This document shows positions 1 through 10,200 of a stretch of 64,000 nucleotides of DNA, piece by piece (the stretch's first letter is position 1; every line of letters begins with the position of its first letter). A program made the translations under genes and the position numbers. The DNA is from Algoriphagus halophilus (GTDB taxonomy: Bacteria; Bacteroidota; Bacteroidia; Cytophagales; Cyclobacteriaceae): positions 2,666,001 to 2,730,000 of the forward strand of contig NZ_FSRC01000001.1 of the NCBI RefSeq assembly GCF_900129785.1, in the 5' to 3' direction. The notes under the pieces were generated by a model. That model was not told the DNA's origin, searched no databases, and saw only the letters and a list, made by a program, of their open reading frames with translations.

Positions 1-125
1 TTTTTGATACTTAGGGGTGATGCCGAGTCTGCAAATATCACTATTCCTAAGGCAAATCCAATATTTTGGGTTTTCGCATTCAGATCTTCAAATCTACTTG
101 AAGTATCCTCCCATTGTGATTTCAA
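1..125 (-). other. Possible 5' end of a gene running off the window
   Basis: On the minus strand one frame stays open from the stop at 126-128 to the window edge, about 41 codons. It contains no ATG; the first usable codon is TTG at 125. The translation is a polar N-terminus followed by a hydrophobic stretch that could be a membrane segment (IGFALGIVIFA). This would fit the start of a membrane protein, but the length is too short to separate it from chance. An open frame on the plus strand over the same bases (4-198) has no family features. Confidence 0.2.
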
Positions 126-128
126 TCA

Positions 129-425
129 AGAAACAAATTTTAAAAAAATGAGAAATCACCCGTATTTAGTCTTATCTAAATTTTTTAGTATCACCTAATT
201 ATGTCAAGACTAATTCATTCATATAGATATATAAATCAATAGATTAATATTCTTTACCTAAAGTTATTTTTAGTATAAAAATGATTCAAAATATCAAATT
301 TACAAAGCATAAAGTGTACCAATAAAATCCCTATCAACCTGGCATAGACCGGCACTATTTTATTATTCATAAACTTGTTGAAGGCTTATTTTAACTAATT
401 TACAGGCCTATTAATTACCCCTAAG
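129..425. other. Non-coding AT-rich region upstream of the DUF389 gene
   Basis: With the doubtful stretch before it, this makes about 425 bases without a convincing gene. I see no tRNA, no strong hairpin and no clear Bacteroidota -33/-7 promoter pair. The promoter of the DUF389 gene at 426 must lie here or the gene is transcribed from outside the window. Confidence 0.4.
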
Positions 426-1802
426 ATGGAAGAAGAAAAAGCTCCTAGAAGCAATCGAAATCAATTGATCCGAACCCTACTCTATTTGAAAAACAGGTTT
501 GATTTGCATGAAGGCAAAGAGGATGAGCTTGCCACCATTGACTATATCAAAAAGAACGTGGAGTTTAAAGGAGCCAATTTATGGATTCTGATTTTTGCGA
601 TTTTTGTAGCCTCGATTGGCCTCAATGTAAACTCCACAGCAGTGATCATTGGAGCCATGTTAATCTCCCCTTTGATGGGGCCCATTATGGGAATTGGACT
701 GGCTGCTGGGATCAATGATTTTGAGCTTTTGAAACGGTCGCTGAGGAACCTTGGCGTTGCAGTTTTCATCGCGATTTTAACCTCTACAATTTATTTTAAT
801 TTCACTCCTTTAGATGATGCTCAATCCGAACTTTTGGCACGCACGGAACCTACAATTTGGGATGTATTAATTGCCTTGTTCGGAGGACTTGCAGGAATCA
901 TTGCAGGTTCCCGAAAAGAGAAAAGTAATGCCATACCTGGGGTAGCAATTGCCACTGCTTTGATGCCCCCTCTTTGTACCGCTGGATATGGTTTGGCAAC
1001 CATGAATCTTTATTATTTTATCGGCGCCTTTTATTTATTTTTTATCAATTCAGTTTTTATAAGTCTCTCCACTTATTTAATTGTTCGTTTTATGAAATTT
1101 CCTAAAAAGGAATTTTTAGATCATAAAAAAGAAAAGCGAGTACAGACTTACATCACCATATTCACCATCATCACGATCGTACCTAGTGTCTATTTAGCCT
1201 ATGGAATCGTCATCCGATCTATCTGGGAGGAACAAGCAAAAACATTCGTCAGTCAGGAAATGGTTTTCCCCAGAACGCAAGTCCTCAATTCGAACTTCAC
1301 CTATTCCAGTTCAAATAAAACAATCCAGGTAAGTTTGATTGGAGATCAAATTGACCAAGAAACCATCGGACTTATCAAAGAAAAAGCGGTCAGCTTTGGC
1401 TTAACTGATACGGAGATTACCATCAATCAAAACAATGCGGGAATTACGGATATGAATTTATTGCGTTCGGATATCCTGAAAGATCTGTATGAACGAAATG
1501 AACAAATCATTCAAGATAAGGATCAACGCATCGCCTTGCTTGAAAGTGAAGTCGCAAATTATGGAGAAGTACGGTTTCTTGGGAATGATATTGCACAAGA
1601 AGCAAAGATCAATCATCCCAAACTTCGTAAATTCACCTTAAACAGGTCATTGGTCACTGACTTGGAAAAAGAAAAAACTGACACGCTTTTAGTGGCCTAT
1701 GCGGAGTTTTCTACCAAACCTTCGGCTTCGGAAACTAAAAAATTGACAGAATGGCTTAAATTAAGAACCAAAGCAGACACTGTTGGTCTTATCCTCAACT
1801 AA
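426..1802 (+). CDS. DUF389 (TIGR00341-type) inner-membrane protein
   Basis: This is a DUF389 family protein of unknown function, 458 residues. A cytoplasmic N-terminus of about 50 residues is followed by five or six hydrophobic segments between residues 50 and 280. These include the conserved family core around residues 70-90 (INSTAVIIGAMLISPLMGP-like) and a second glycine/proline-rich segment with MPPLCTAGYGLA near residue 185. The C-terminal 170 residues are soluble, with a coiled-coil-like stretch near residues 350-390 (QIIQDKDQRIALLESEV), and may be a sensor or periplasmic domain. The gene precedes a secreted YCII protein by 12 bases, so co-transcription is likely. Substrate and role are not known for the family; transport is only a guess. 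Confidence 0.85.
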   Translation: MEEEKAPRSNRNQLIRTLLYLKNRFDLHEGKEDELATIDYIKKNVEFKGANLWILIFAIFVASIGLNVNSTAVIIGAMLISPLMGPIMGIGLAAGINDFELLKRSLRNLGVAVFIAILTSTIYFNFTPLDDAQSELLARTEPTIWDVLIALFGGLAGIIAGSRKEKSNAIPGVAIATALMPPLCTAGYGLATMNLYYFIGAFYLFFINSVFISLSTYLIVRFMKFPKKEFLDHKKEKRVQTYITIFTIITIVPSVYLAYGIVIRSIWEEQAKTFVSQEMVFPRTQVLNSNFTYSSSNKTIQVSLIGDQIDQETIGLIKEKAVSFGLTDTEITINQNNAGITDMNLLRSDILKDLYERNEQIIQDKDQRIALLESEVANYGEVRFLGNDIAQEAKINHPKLRKFTLNRSLVTDLEKEKTDTLLVAYAEFSTKPSASETKKLTEWLKLRTKADTVGLILN

Positions 1803-1814
1803 TCCCACACTGAC

Positions 1815-2267
1815 ATGAAAACCCTTCTCTTTGTATTTGCCTTGCTAGCTTGCTCAATTGGTATTTCCAAGGCCCAGTCCAGTTATGACCCTCATTTAGC
1901 CGAAGAAGTAGGGGCTGATCAGTACGGAATGAAGAAGTATGTCATCGCTTTTCTCTATAGGGGAGACAAAGTAAGTGAATACACCGAAGAAGAGCGGGGG
2001 AAACTTCAAGAAGGTCACATGGCGAACATCAATCGAATGGCGGAAGAAGGGAAATTGGTAATGGCAGGCCCATTTTTTGGAAATGAGGACCTGAGAGGCC
2101 TTTATATATTCGATGTGCAGGATTTAGAAGAAGCAAAATCTCTTACTGAGACCGACCCTTCCATTCAAGCAGGAGTCTTGAAAATGGAATTGAAAGAATG
2201 GTATGGTTCTGCAGCTTTAATGATGATGAATGAGCTTCATAGGAAAGTTGCCAAAGAGATTATTTGA
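1815..2267 (+). CDS. Secreted YCII-domain protein
   Basis: The 150-residue protein starts with a Sec signal peptide (about residues 1-20, cleavage after SKA) and continues as a YCII-like ferredoxin-fold domain, residues 40-135. Supporting features are the KYVIAFLYRG strand, the 'EEGHMANINRMAEEGKLVMAGPF' type core (broken here into helix and strand) and a C-terminal FDV...EAKSL..DPSI segment. Family members are small alpha/beta dimers, some with dehydrochlorinase-like activity, most of unknown role. An exported version is less common than the cytoplasmic form. It follows the DUF389 gene by 12 bases and is probably in the same transcript. Confidence 0.75.
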   Translation: MKTLLFVFALLACSIGISKAQSSYDPHLAEEVGADQYGMKKYVIAFLYRGDKVSEYTEEERGKLQEGHMANINRMAEEGKLVMAGPFFGNEDLRGLYIFDVQDLEEAKSLTETDPSIQAGVLKMELKEWYGSAALMMMNELHRKVAKEII

Positions 2268-2506
2268 TCCCTGGGTTAATAAGCGCTATTTAGGCTATAA
2301 TAGCTAGATATTCGAACCCTCGGATGTGATTTCTAGTTATTTTTTTTCTAAAATAATAGTTAATTTAATTTTTTCTAACACTATTAATTAACTCAGGATT
2401 AAAGAACGTCTAGCCTTTATAAAATAGTGGTCTTTTTACGTGTTGCAGTTTTTAGTTTGGCTACGTCATTAGATTATACCTTTTTCTTTTCTTAACCAAC
2501 TGTAGT

Positions 2507-3757
2507 ATGAAATCTCGCTATTCTCCTCAACTCTTGCTTTTCTTTTTAGCAGTTCTTCTATTTTCATCCTGCCATGATGACGTAACTAGCACCTATACCT
2601 ATCGGACCATGATGCCAGTTTACCTTGAAATGAGCGATGTGAGAGCAAGAACCCTTGTTACCGAACCTGCCAGGGATTTAGACAATCCAGGTAAAATTTA
2701 TATCTATGAGGATTACCTATTCATTAATGAACCGACCAAGGGAATCCATATTTTAAATAATGAAGATCCATCCAGCCCGATCAATTTAAGTTTCATTCCA
2801 ATTGCCGGCAATGTGGACATGGCTATCAATGGAAATATCCTATATGCTGATAATTATGTGGATTTACTGGCCTTTGACATCAGTGACATCAATAATATTC
2901 AATTAGTCAAACGGGTGGAAGATGTTTTTAATCATCTATATCGTCACGATACCGGAGAAATCATCACCTTTCAAGATACGGTCATCACTTCTGAAAGCCC
3001 TACCTGGCAAATGGAGGGAGGCTGGCTGATGAATGATGCCCTGAGCTTTTCTTCGAATTATGCCGCCGCTTCCCAAAGCTATGGAACAGGTGGATCCATG
3101 GCTAGGTTTACGTTATTAAACCAGCACTTATATGCGGTAGATGAATCCACGATGCGAGTTTTTGATGTAGAAGAACCAGCAGCACCCACATTTGTAAAAC
3201 CCATTGACCTGGGATGGGGGATTGAAACTATTTTCCCTTTTAAGGATGTCCTGTTTATTGGTTCAAACAATGGCATGCATATCTATGATGCGAGCACTCC
3301 CAGCTCCCCTACCCGTATGGCTGTTTACGAACACGTACAGGCATGTGACCCGGTGGTAGTCAATGATGACTATGCGTTTGTAACGTTGAGAAATGGGACG
3401 GCGTGCTGGAATGGGGTAAATGAACTTCAGGTAATTGATATCAAAGATCTTTATCATCCAACATTGATCAAGGCTTACCCGATGCTCAATCCTCATGGAT
3501 TGGGCTTGGCAGGAGATTACCTATATGTAACTGAAGGGGTACATGGACTGAAAAGCTTCAATGTAAGTGATGTGATGGCGATTGATCAGAACCAGTTGGA
3601 GTTTTTGGAAAAAGAAAAATCAGTTGATTTAATTCCAGGTCCAAATTCTTTGATTGTGATTGGCCCAGATGGGGTTTGTCAATTTGATTACAGTAATCCC
3701 TCCAAATTGAGAAAACTTAGTTGTATTCAAGTAAGCAACCCTGTCAATGTGTATTGA
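2507..3757 (+). CDS. LVIVD-repeat lipoprotein
   Basis: A 416-residue predicted lipoprotein. The N-terminal hydrophobic stretch ends in the lipobox LFSSC, so Cys22 would be lipidated. The rest is a series of beta-propeller-like repeats of the LVIVD type, with recurring aromatic/hydrophobic-D-I/V-S units such as LLAFDISDINN, MHIYDASTPSSP, LQVIDIKDLYHP and LKSFNVSDV. Such proteins are found on the surface or in the periplasm of Bacteroidota; their ligands are unknown. The next gene starts 5 bases downstream and encodes an outer-membrane-type barrel, so the two probably work together at the outer membrane. About 239 non-coding bases precede the gene and should hold its promoter. Confidence 0.75.
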   Translation: MKSRYSPQLLLFFLAVLLFSSCHDDVTSTYTYRTMMPVYLEMSDVRARTLVTEPARDLDNPGKIYIYEDYLFINEPTKGIHILNNEDPSSPINLSFIPIAGNVDMAINGNILYADNYVDLLAFDISDINNIQLVKRVEDVFNHLYRHDTGEIITFQDTVITSESPTWQMEGGWLMNDALSFSSNYAAASQSYGTGGSMARFTLLNQHLYAVDESTMRVFDVEEPAAPTFVKPIDLGWGIETIFPFKDVLFIGSNNGMHIYDASTPSSPTRMAVYEHVQACDPVVVNDDYAFVTLRNGTACWNGVNELQVIDIKDLYHPTLIKAYPMLNPHGLGLAGDYLYVTEGVHGLKSFNVSDVMAIDQNQLEFLEKEKSVDLIPGPNSLIVIGPDGVCQFDYSNPSKLRKLSCIQVSNPVNVY

Positions 3758-3762
3758 AGCCA

Positions 3763-4386
3763 ATGAGCCTAAAAACTACAATTCTACTGTCCTTTGCCTT
3801 ATTTTTTTACTTGAACAGTATCGCTCAGGAAAAAGCCTATTTTAATCAGACCGAACTGGGTTTCTTATATGGCAAAGGATCGGAGCAATGGGACGGAAGG
3901 AAAGAACATAGAATTGATGTCAGCTTGATCACATTTCATGGAATCCGCCTTACCAAAAATCAGGTCATCGGGTTTTCAACCGGATTGGATCAATACGAGG
4001 AACTCTCCATTATCCCACTGGCATTGGGATGGAGAGGTTTTTTGGGTCAAGAGGGAAAACCCAAGGTATTTGCTGGACTGGATTTTGGAGGAGGATCAGC
4101 CCTATTGGAGAAAAAGGAGGAAAACGAATGGAGCAAAAGCTGGTATGAAGGAGGCTATTTAGTTAGCCCATCCTTGGGAGCTAGCTTTCCTGCTAAAAAA
4201 GGAAAATCAGCGTTAACAATTAGCTTTGCCTACAAACGTCAACAAATCTCACAGTTTGTCGGGACCTTTTTACCTCCCGGTTCTACCTCGGTCCCCAATG
4301 ATCTTTTACCTCCGGGATATAGTACGTTGACAGAAACTAATTTCTTATTTCGAAGTTTTGTTTTTAGAGCAGGCCTTATGTTCTGA
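3763..4386 (+). CDS. Predicted outer-membrane beta-barrel protein
   Basis: The protein is 207 residues with a signal peptide (MSLKTTILLSFALFFYLNSIAQ) and alternating hydrophobic strands to the end, finishing in the aromatic-terminated strand FRAGLMF. This is the pattern of a small outer-membrane barrel. The frame is open further upstream from a TTG at 3721, inside the LVIVD gene, but the ATG at 3763 gives a proper signal peptide and lies 5 bases after the preceding stop, so I chose it. It is probably co-transcribed with the LVIVD lipoprotein. No enzyme motif is visible. Confidence 0.6.
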   Translation: MSLKTTILLSFALFFYLNSIAQEKAYFNQTELGFLYGKGSEQWDGRKEHRIDVSLITFHGIRLTKNQVIGFSTGLDQYEELSIIPLALGWRGFLGQEGKPKVFAGLDFGGGSALLEKKEENEWSKSWYEGGYLVSPSLGASFPAKKGKSALTISFAYKRQQISQFVGTFLPPGSTSVPNDLLPPGYSTLTETNFLFRSFVFRAGLMF

Positions 4387-4406
4387 TTAATTCAAGCTAT
4401 AGCCCA

Positions 4407-7271
4407 TTATCTTCCACAAATCTCTTTATACGGACAATACCCGCATTTTTTGAGATCCTCTGTCTGATCAAAGGCTTGATCTGGGTCATAGATATCTTCC
4501 AAAAGGGATTTTAACCCGGCCTTATACTCTTCCTCAAAATCCCGATAATCATTTACCTCTATACCAGATTTTCTTCCTTCCTTGAGCTGCAAATAGGGAT
4601 TAAAATCATCCTTAAACATTTCCCTCAGATTGAAAATAGCAGGTTTCAAAGGTGCTGTATTCCCTGCCACCGTTTCCTGGTAAATCAGTCCATAAAACAT
4701 GGTCTGCATGGCTGCTTTATTTCGGGATTTATTCTCACGGTCAAATAAAGAAGGGATATCCGGAAAGTTCTTATTATCTATTCCTGATTTATAATCTATC
4801 AGGCGAATGGTTCCATTTTGCTCATCCACCCGATCTATAATCCCCCGAAGCGCGACTTTTTGATCTCCTGATGTTGTATTGATCGTTAATGCTGCCGCAT
4901 ACCTTTTCTCTTTTTCAAGAGAAATCAGGGTAAATGGCGCAGATTCCTCGTCTATTTTCAAAATCTGATGCAAATATTTCTGAAGCACATCACGGGCAAT
5001 GGCCATTTGACCGTTCAGCTTGGTATTGGCCTCCCCTTCCAAGTGGTAAAATTTCCTGATCGCTTTTTCAATTGCAGGAAAAACCCAATTGGATTTCAAT
5101 TCCTTAAAATCGGATTTCTCCAACACGGTTCTCTTCTTCCTTTTTGCGAAATCCTGATACAAGAACTCCATACTCAAGTGTGCCAGATTCCCAAATACAG
5201 CTGCATCTATTTCCTCGCTGACTTCTTCTTTCTCTTGAATATTTGCCAAATACTGAAAATAGAATTTCAATCTGCAATCCAAAAAAACACTCAAGGCAGA
5301 AGGCGAAAATGCGGTTTCGGAAAAGCCATGCTCATCCAAAAGGTATTTATCCAATAGATGTAATACCTCTTCATCTTTCTCTATGCTAATAGACTCAGGG
5401 GATTGCTGGTCTATAGGAATAAAAATCACCTCTTCCTCCATCTTCCTCCCAAGCTCCACAGCCATTTGTTGTATGTATCGACTCTTTTCACCTGCCTTCC
5501 CTTGATCAGAAGCGGTGGTATAAATCATATGCACTTCTTCTGCACTATGAAGTAAGCGGTAAAAAGTATAGGCATAAATGGAATCATTCTGCTCCTGTAC
5601 AGGCAAACCAAAAGCTTTACGGATATTGAATGGGATCATGGAATTTAACCCTGCCGCTGGTGGGAAACTATCCTCATTCATATTACAAATGATGACACGT
5701 TTGAAATCCAAATTCCTGGATTCCAGGACACCCATTACCTGTAATCCCAAAAGAGGCTCCCCCTCAAAAGGCAACTTCACTTCCCGAAATACCTGACGAA
5801 ACAGACGGATAAAAAACTCCCGATTAATGCTTAAAATATCCTGACCTGCAAAAATCTCTTTTAAGCGGGTCAATTGTTTAAAACATTGGTACAAGTAAGA
5901 TCGCTGCAAAGGTTCCTCCTGAAGTTGTTCAGCCAAGGCCTCCATTAACTGGGTCAAATAAGGAAAGAGTTGATCATTTTCCAGCTTTTGGAATATCAGC
6001 TGGTACAAACTCCCCCCTTTGGCAAGTCTATCTTCTGGGATATGAATTTGATTCAATAATTGCATATCCTCCAACAGTTTTTCAGCAAAGCCCGAGTTTA
6101 CACTTTTCAAGTACACCGAGCTCAATAAATTTTTGACTGCTGTATGGTAAAATAATACTCGCCCGTCCTCTACCTTGATAAAGCGCTGCATTTCCAATAC
6201 CGCCTCCAAAAAGGAATACACAGGAGCATTTTTTACCGGGTACCCCATGGTTACATTCACTTTGTCTACCTGCTCCGGAAGTGTGTGAAGTATTGGAAAT
6301 AACATTTGCTCATCCGGCAAAATCACCACTGTTTCTTCCCAAGATTCTCCTGCAGGTACTTTCTCCAAAAGTGCTCCTACCAGATTTGCCTGATTGACTT
6401 TTAATGGTGTGGCATAGGTATGAATTCTTGCTTCTCTATCCTCAATATGTGTGGGTATAGCTTCAGGAAACGTGGGTCCAAAAACCAGGTCTTTGCGATA
6501 GTCACGAAAAAACATACCTGCCTCCTGGACTTTATCCTCCACATAGTAGGCATCTATATCCCAGTAAATCTTTGCATCAAATTCAGTAATATAGTGCTTG
6601 ATCAAGGCTTCCTCAGTTCCCGTAAACGCATTGAATCCAATAAAATGAAACTTCTTTTTTGGGACAGTAATCTCACTCAGTGATTCCGCCACTTTCCTGT
6701 AAATCATTCCTGAATAAGCCAAACCGGAAACTTTCAATGAAGCTTTATAGGCAGAATATAGTGGCCCCAACATTTGCCAGAATTTCAAAAATTTCTCCTG
6801 ATGATCCCGATCCTGTCTAATAAAAGAGGACCAAAATTGTTTGATCAGTTCTATTTGACTTTCGTTCAAAAAACTCAAATCAGACTCAATTTCTTTGATT
6901 TCTGATAAGTGATGGTATAGTTTGCTGGCATCGGCCATAAACTGATCCACATCATTGAAATCTTTTAAGATCATCTCTCCCCAGAAATAAAAGCGATCAA
7001 AGGTTTCTGGCTCAGGATTGAGTTCTTGGTAAACTTTATACAATTCGAAGATTAAAGTCAGATCATCTGCCGGCCTTTCACCTCCCAATTCAAAGAATAG
7101 CTCCTCTATGGTTTTTACTTCTGGCATCCAAGTAGGTTCCTGAATAAGGCCTCCCAAATGTTGGGTAAAAAATAGGCCAGCTCTTCGATTTGGCAATACC
7201 ACGGTAATATCTTGCAAATCCAACCCTGATTCGAGGATTTCTTTTGCTGTGTTTTTCAAAAAACTACGCAT
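4407..7271 (-). CDS. AddB-like PD-(D/E)XK nuclease with Fe-S cluster
   Basis: This is the nuclease subunit of a Bacteroidota AddAB/RecBCD-like double-strand break repair complex, about 954 residues. The N-terminus (TVVLPNRRAGLFF) is a degenerate helicase fold without a Walker A lysine. The C-terminus holds a RecB-family nuclease domain: LRGIIDRVD with the catalytic Asp, then LIDYKSG with the catalytic Asp-x-Lys. A four-cysteine iron-sulfur site is visible: one Cys in FLDCRLKF ahead of the nuclease domain and C-x2-C-x5-C at the extreme C-terminus (CGYCPYKEIC), as in AddB. I chose the ATG at 7271 over a TTG at 7283 because AGGAGG lies just upstream (7275-7280). It overlaps the helicase gene by 8 bases, indicating translational coupling. 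Confidence 0.85.
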   Translation of the reverse strand: MRSFLKNTAKEILESGLDLQDITVVLPNRRAGLFFTQHLGGLIQEPTWMPEVKTIEELFFELGGERPADDLTLIFELYKVYQELNPEPETFDRFYFWGEMILKDFNDVDQFMADASKLYHHLSEIKEIESDLSFLNESQIELIKQFWSSFIRQDRDHQEKFLKFWQMLGPLYSAYKASLKVSGLAYSGMIYRKVAESLSEITVPKKKFHFIGFNAFTGTEEALIKHYITEFDAKIYWDIDAYYVEDKVQEAGMFFRDYRKDLVFGPTFPEAIPTHIEDREARIHTYATPLKVNQANLVGALLEKVPAGESWEETVVILPDEQMLFPILHTLPEQVDKVNVTMGYPVKNAPVYSFLEAVLEMQRFIKVEDGRVLFYHTAVKNLLSSVYLKSVNSGFAEKLLEDMQLLNQIHIPEDRLAKGGSLYQLIFQKLENDQLFPYLTQLMEALAEQLQEEPLQRSYLYQCFKQLTRLKEIFAGQDILSINREFFIRLFRQVFREVKLPFEGEPLLGLQVMGVLESRNLDFKRVIICNMNEDSFPPAAGLNSMIPFNIRKAFGLPVQEQNDSIYAYTFYRLLHSAEEVHMIYTTASDQGKAGEKSRYIQQMAVELGRKMEEEVIFIPIDQQSPESISIEKDEEVLHLLDKYLLDEHGFSETAFSPSALSVFLDCRLKFYFQYLANIQEKEEVSEEIDAAVFGNLAHLSMEFLYQDFAKRKKRTVLEKSDFKELKSNWVFPAIEKAIRKFYHLEGEANTKLNGQMAIARDVLQKYLHQILKIDEESAPFTLISLEKEKRYAAALTINTTSGDQKVALRGIIDRVDEQNGTIRLIDYKSGIDNKNFPDIPSLFDRENKSRNKAAMQTMFYGLIYQETVAGNTAPLKPAIFNLREMFKDDFNPYLQLKEGRKSGIEVNDYRDFEEEYKAGLKSLLEDIYDPDQAFDQTEDLKKCGYCPYKEICGR

Positions 7272-10200
7272 ATACCTCCTCAATTAAACCCGTCTCTAAA
7301 TAACATAAATATCCTTTGGTAGGTCTTTTGGCCAAACTGGCCACCAATTTCATATACTCTCGTACTTGTTCTGCATAGCGACTTTGCTTCTCACCAGTTT
7401 TAAAATCCACAATCAATGCCTCTTGATCATTTAAAATGATCCGATCTGGCCGTTTTTGCTTTCCTCCAGGAAGTAAAATTCCTTGTTCTGCAAGTAATAC
7501 CCCTTCTGAGCTAAACCAGGAGGCAAAAGTAGGATGGGCGAAAAGATGTCCCAATTGCTCTTCGACAATGCTCCTCTCTTCCGCACTTAATCTGCCTTCG
7601 AAATAGAACTTTTGAAGATGCTGCAAGGCGGATTGATGATTGATGGATAGTTCCAGAATTTCATGTACCAACAATCCGAATTTTTGCTTTTTCCGCTGTG
7701 CTAATCCCTCTATTGAAAAATCCACGGCATATTTCTTCAGTTTTAATACCTCCGCCCAATTTTTATAGGCCCAACGAAGGTCAGGCGCCTGATGGGGCTC
7801 CAATTTCCTCACTTGGCTTTCTGGCCAATCTCCTAACTCAAACACTTTTGACTCTTGGTCAAAATAAGTTTTAAAGCTTAATCCCCCTTCCCCTGAAGCA
7901 TCAAATTGAATCAATTGCTGCAATTGAACTTCCATGTAGTTTTGGGATTTGATGGTTTCTTTAAATGGTGAAAACCCATAAAAAACTTCCTCAGACCTGG
8001 TCAAAGCCACATAAAGCATATTCAAACTATCTAAATAGGCCATGGTAGCCTCCTCTGCATAAGTCTCGCGGAAATCAGAGTTGGCCAATTCATTATTCAG
8101 ATTTAAAGGAATAACCGCCGACAAACCCTTCTCTCTATCCTCAAAAGGCGACCAAATCACATTTCCTTTACTGGTATCAAATATGGTCCATTTCAAAAAC
8201 GGCATCAGCACCACTTTAAATTGGAGTCCTTTGGATTTATGAATCGTCATAATCCTCATAGCATTATGGCCTTCTGGAATTTTGACGGTACGCTTCAATT
8301 GCTGATCTTCCCACCAATCCAAGAAGCCACTGAGATCAGCCCTATTGTTTGCTGTAAAATCAAACACTGCTTCTTTAAATCCGGAAATATAGGCGCTCTC
8401 TTTCCCAAGCTCCATGAGCCCTAAAACTTGTATCAATTCCTCCAACGCTTCCATTAATGGCAACTGAAGCATGGTCTTTTCCTTTTCCTGAAAGGCTTTC
8501 ACTTGCTCATCCAAATAGGAAGGCATTTTATCCAATGCAAACAATTCATGGGAAATGGGCTCAGTTTTCAATACTGCCAAATGGTACCACATGGTTTTGT
8601 ATTGCACTTGATCCGCGGGATTATGTAAATAGTGGAAGCCGGAAACCAATGCTTTTACTGATGCTGCTTTATTGAGATACATGGACTCGTCCGAAAGGAC
8701 GTCAAAACCATAGTTTGGATCTGTGTTTTCAGCAGCAAAATCCATCATTTTGTCTGCAATCGCCTCTCCTTGACTCTTTTTTCTAACCAGAAAAGCAATG
8801 TCTTTGAGTTCATATCCATGATCTTGAAGTTCTTTGACTACTTCGGGAAGCTTATCCAACACCAACTCGTCAAAACTACTTTCATCTTCCACATTCTTGG
8901 GATCAATAAATTCCAGTTTTACTTTTCCTTTGAAATCTGAATTCATCTTTTTGGAAGAAACATGCTGAAATGAATCTTCATACGCCTGAGATAGGATTTT
9001 CGGATTTTCAACTCCATAATCAGCAATTAATACCTGCTCCATAGATTTTGGAAGCACCTTGAATACCGCATTATTAAATTGAATGATATGGGGAAGGCTT
9101 CTGAAATTCGTATCTAGGTTTTTCAAGACAATCCGGTCGGTTCCAATCTCTTCTTCTACCTGAGAGAGCAATAATTTCATCTCTCCTCCCCGCCAGCGAT
9201 AAATGGACTGCTTCACATCCCCCACCAGTAAATTGGTTTGATGTTGTCCTAAAGAGTTTTCCAACAAAGGCTTAAAGCTATCCCACTGGAAGCCGGAGGT
9301 ATCCTGAAACTCATCAATGAGGTAGTTTTTGTACTGGTTTCCTACTTTCTCATAGATGAAAGGTGTGTCATTCCCCTTTGTAATTTCTTTGAGAAACTCA
9401 TTTGCATCCGATATGAGAAGTATATTTTCCTCATCTTTTACCAGACTTAACTCATCCAACAAGTTTTTGAAAACTCCATAGACATAACTGTTTTTGGCTA
9501 TTGCCTGCAGGGTATTCCATCTGGAAGTCAAGGCATCCATTTGAATGAGGATCTGGTTAAGCCCTTGTTCATATGCCGATTTAATCTGATCAATGCATTT
9601 ACTGGATTTCGAAAACCAGCCATCAGGTTGATCTATCTTAGCAAGTGTTGCATCGGTCAACTTTGGAATAGGTTGATTTTTATCCCCTAATAGGCTAAAA
9701 ACTTTTGCAAAGGTCCGGGATCCGCCTGCAAAATCAGTCCATTCCAAGCCATTGGAAACCCGTATCGTATTGGCATGAGTCCCAAGCTCCTTCGCTAATT
9801 GAACAATTTCGGATTTCCGCTCCCTGACCATCGTCTGGAGCGAGGTGATGTTTTCCTTTTCTTTCAAAAATTCTTTGATCTCCGGTGCGAACTTTTTGAA
9901 GTCTTCCTGAAAAATCTGTTGACCTAATCCGTGTATGTTTCTTCGGATATCCCATGAACTCCCATTTTGGATTTGCTCATAGGCATAATCCACCAACCAT
10001 TTATGGAGAAACTCATCCTCCATTACCAACATCACCACCCGGTCTACCACCCGATCCAATACCGCTGCCTGATCCATTTCCACATCAAACTTGGCATTCA
10101 GATCAATCTCTCTGGCAAATGCCCTGACTACTTTCTGAAAAAAACTATCAATGGTACTCACAGAGAATCTGCCATAATCATGGAGGATGGCAGTAAGCGT

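Noticed and set aside
4..198. Open frame on the plus strand at the window start
   Set aside because: No family features, no ribosome site, and composition unlike the real genes; the opposite strand gives at least as plausible a peptide.
2358..2393. AT-rich inverted repeat AGTTAATT / AATTAACT upstream of the LVIVD gene
   Set aside because: Arms are 8 bp of pure low-complexity sequence with a 20-base spacer; chance occurrence is likely.
4968..5357. 129-codon open frame antisense to the AddB-like gene
   Set aside because: It covers the conserved nuclease-domain region of the real gene and has no coding features of its own.
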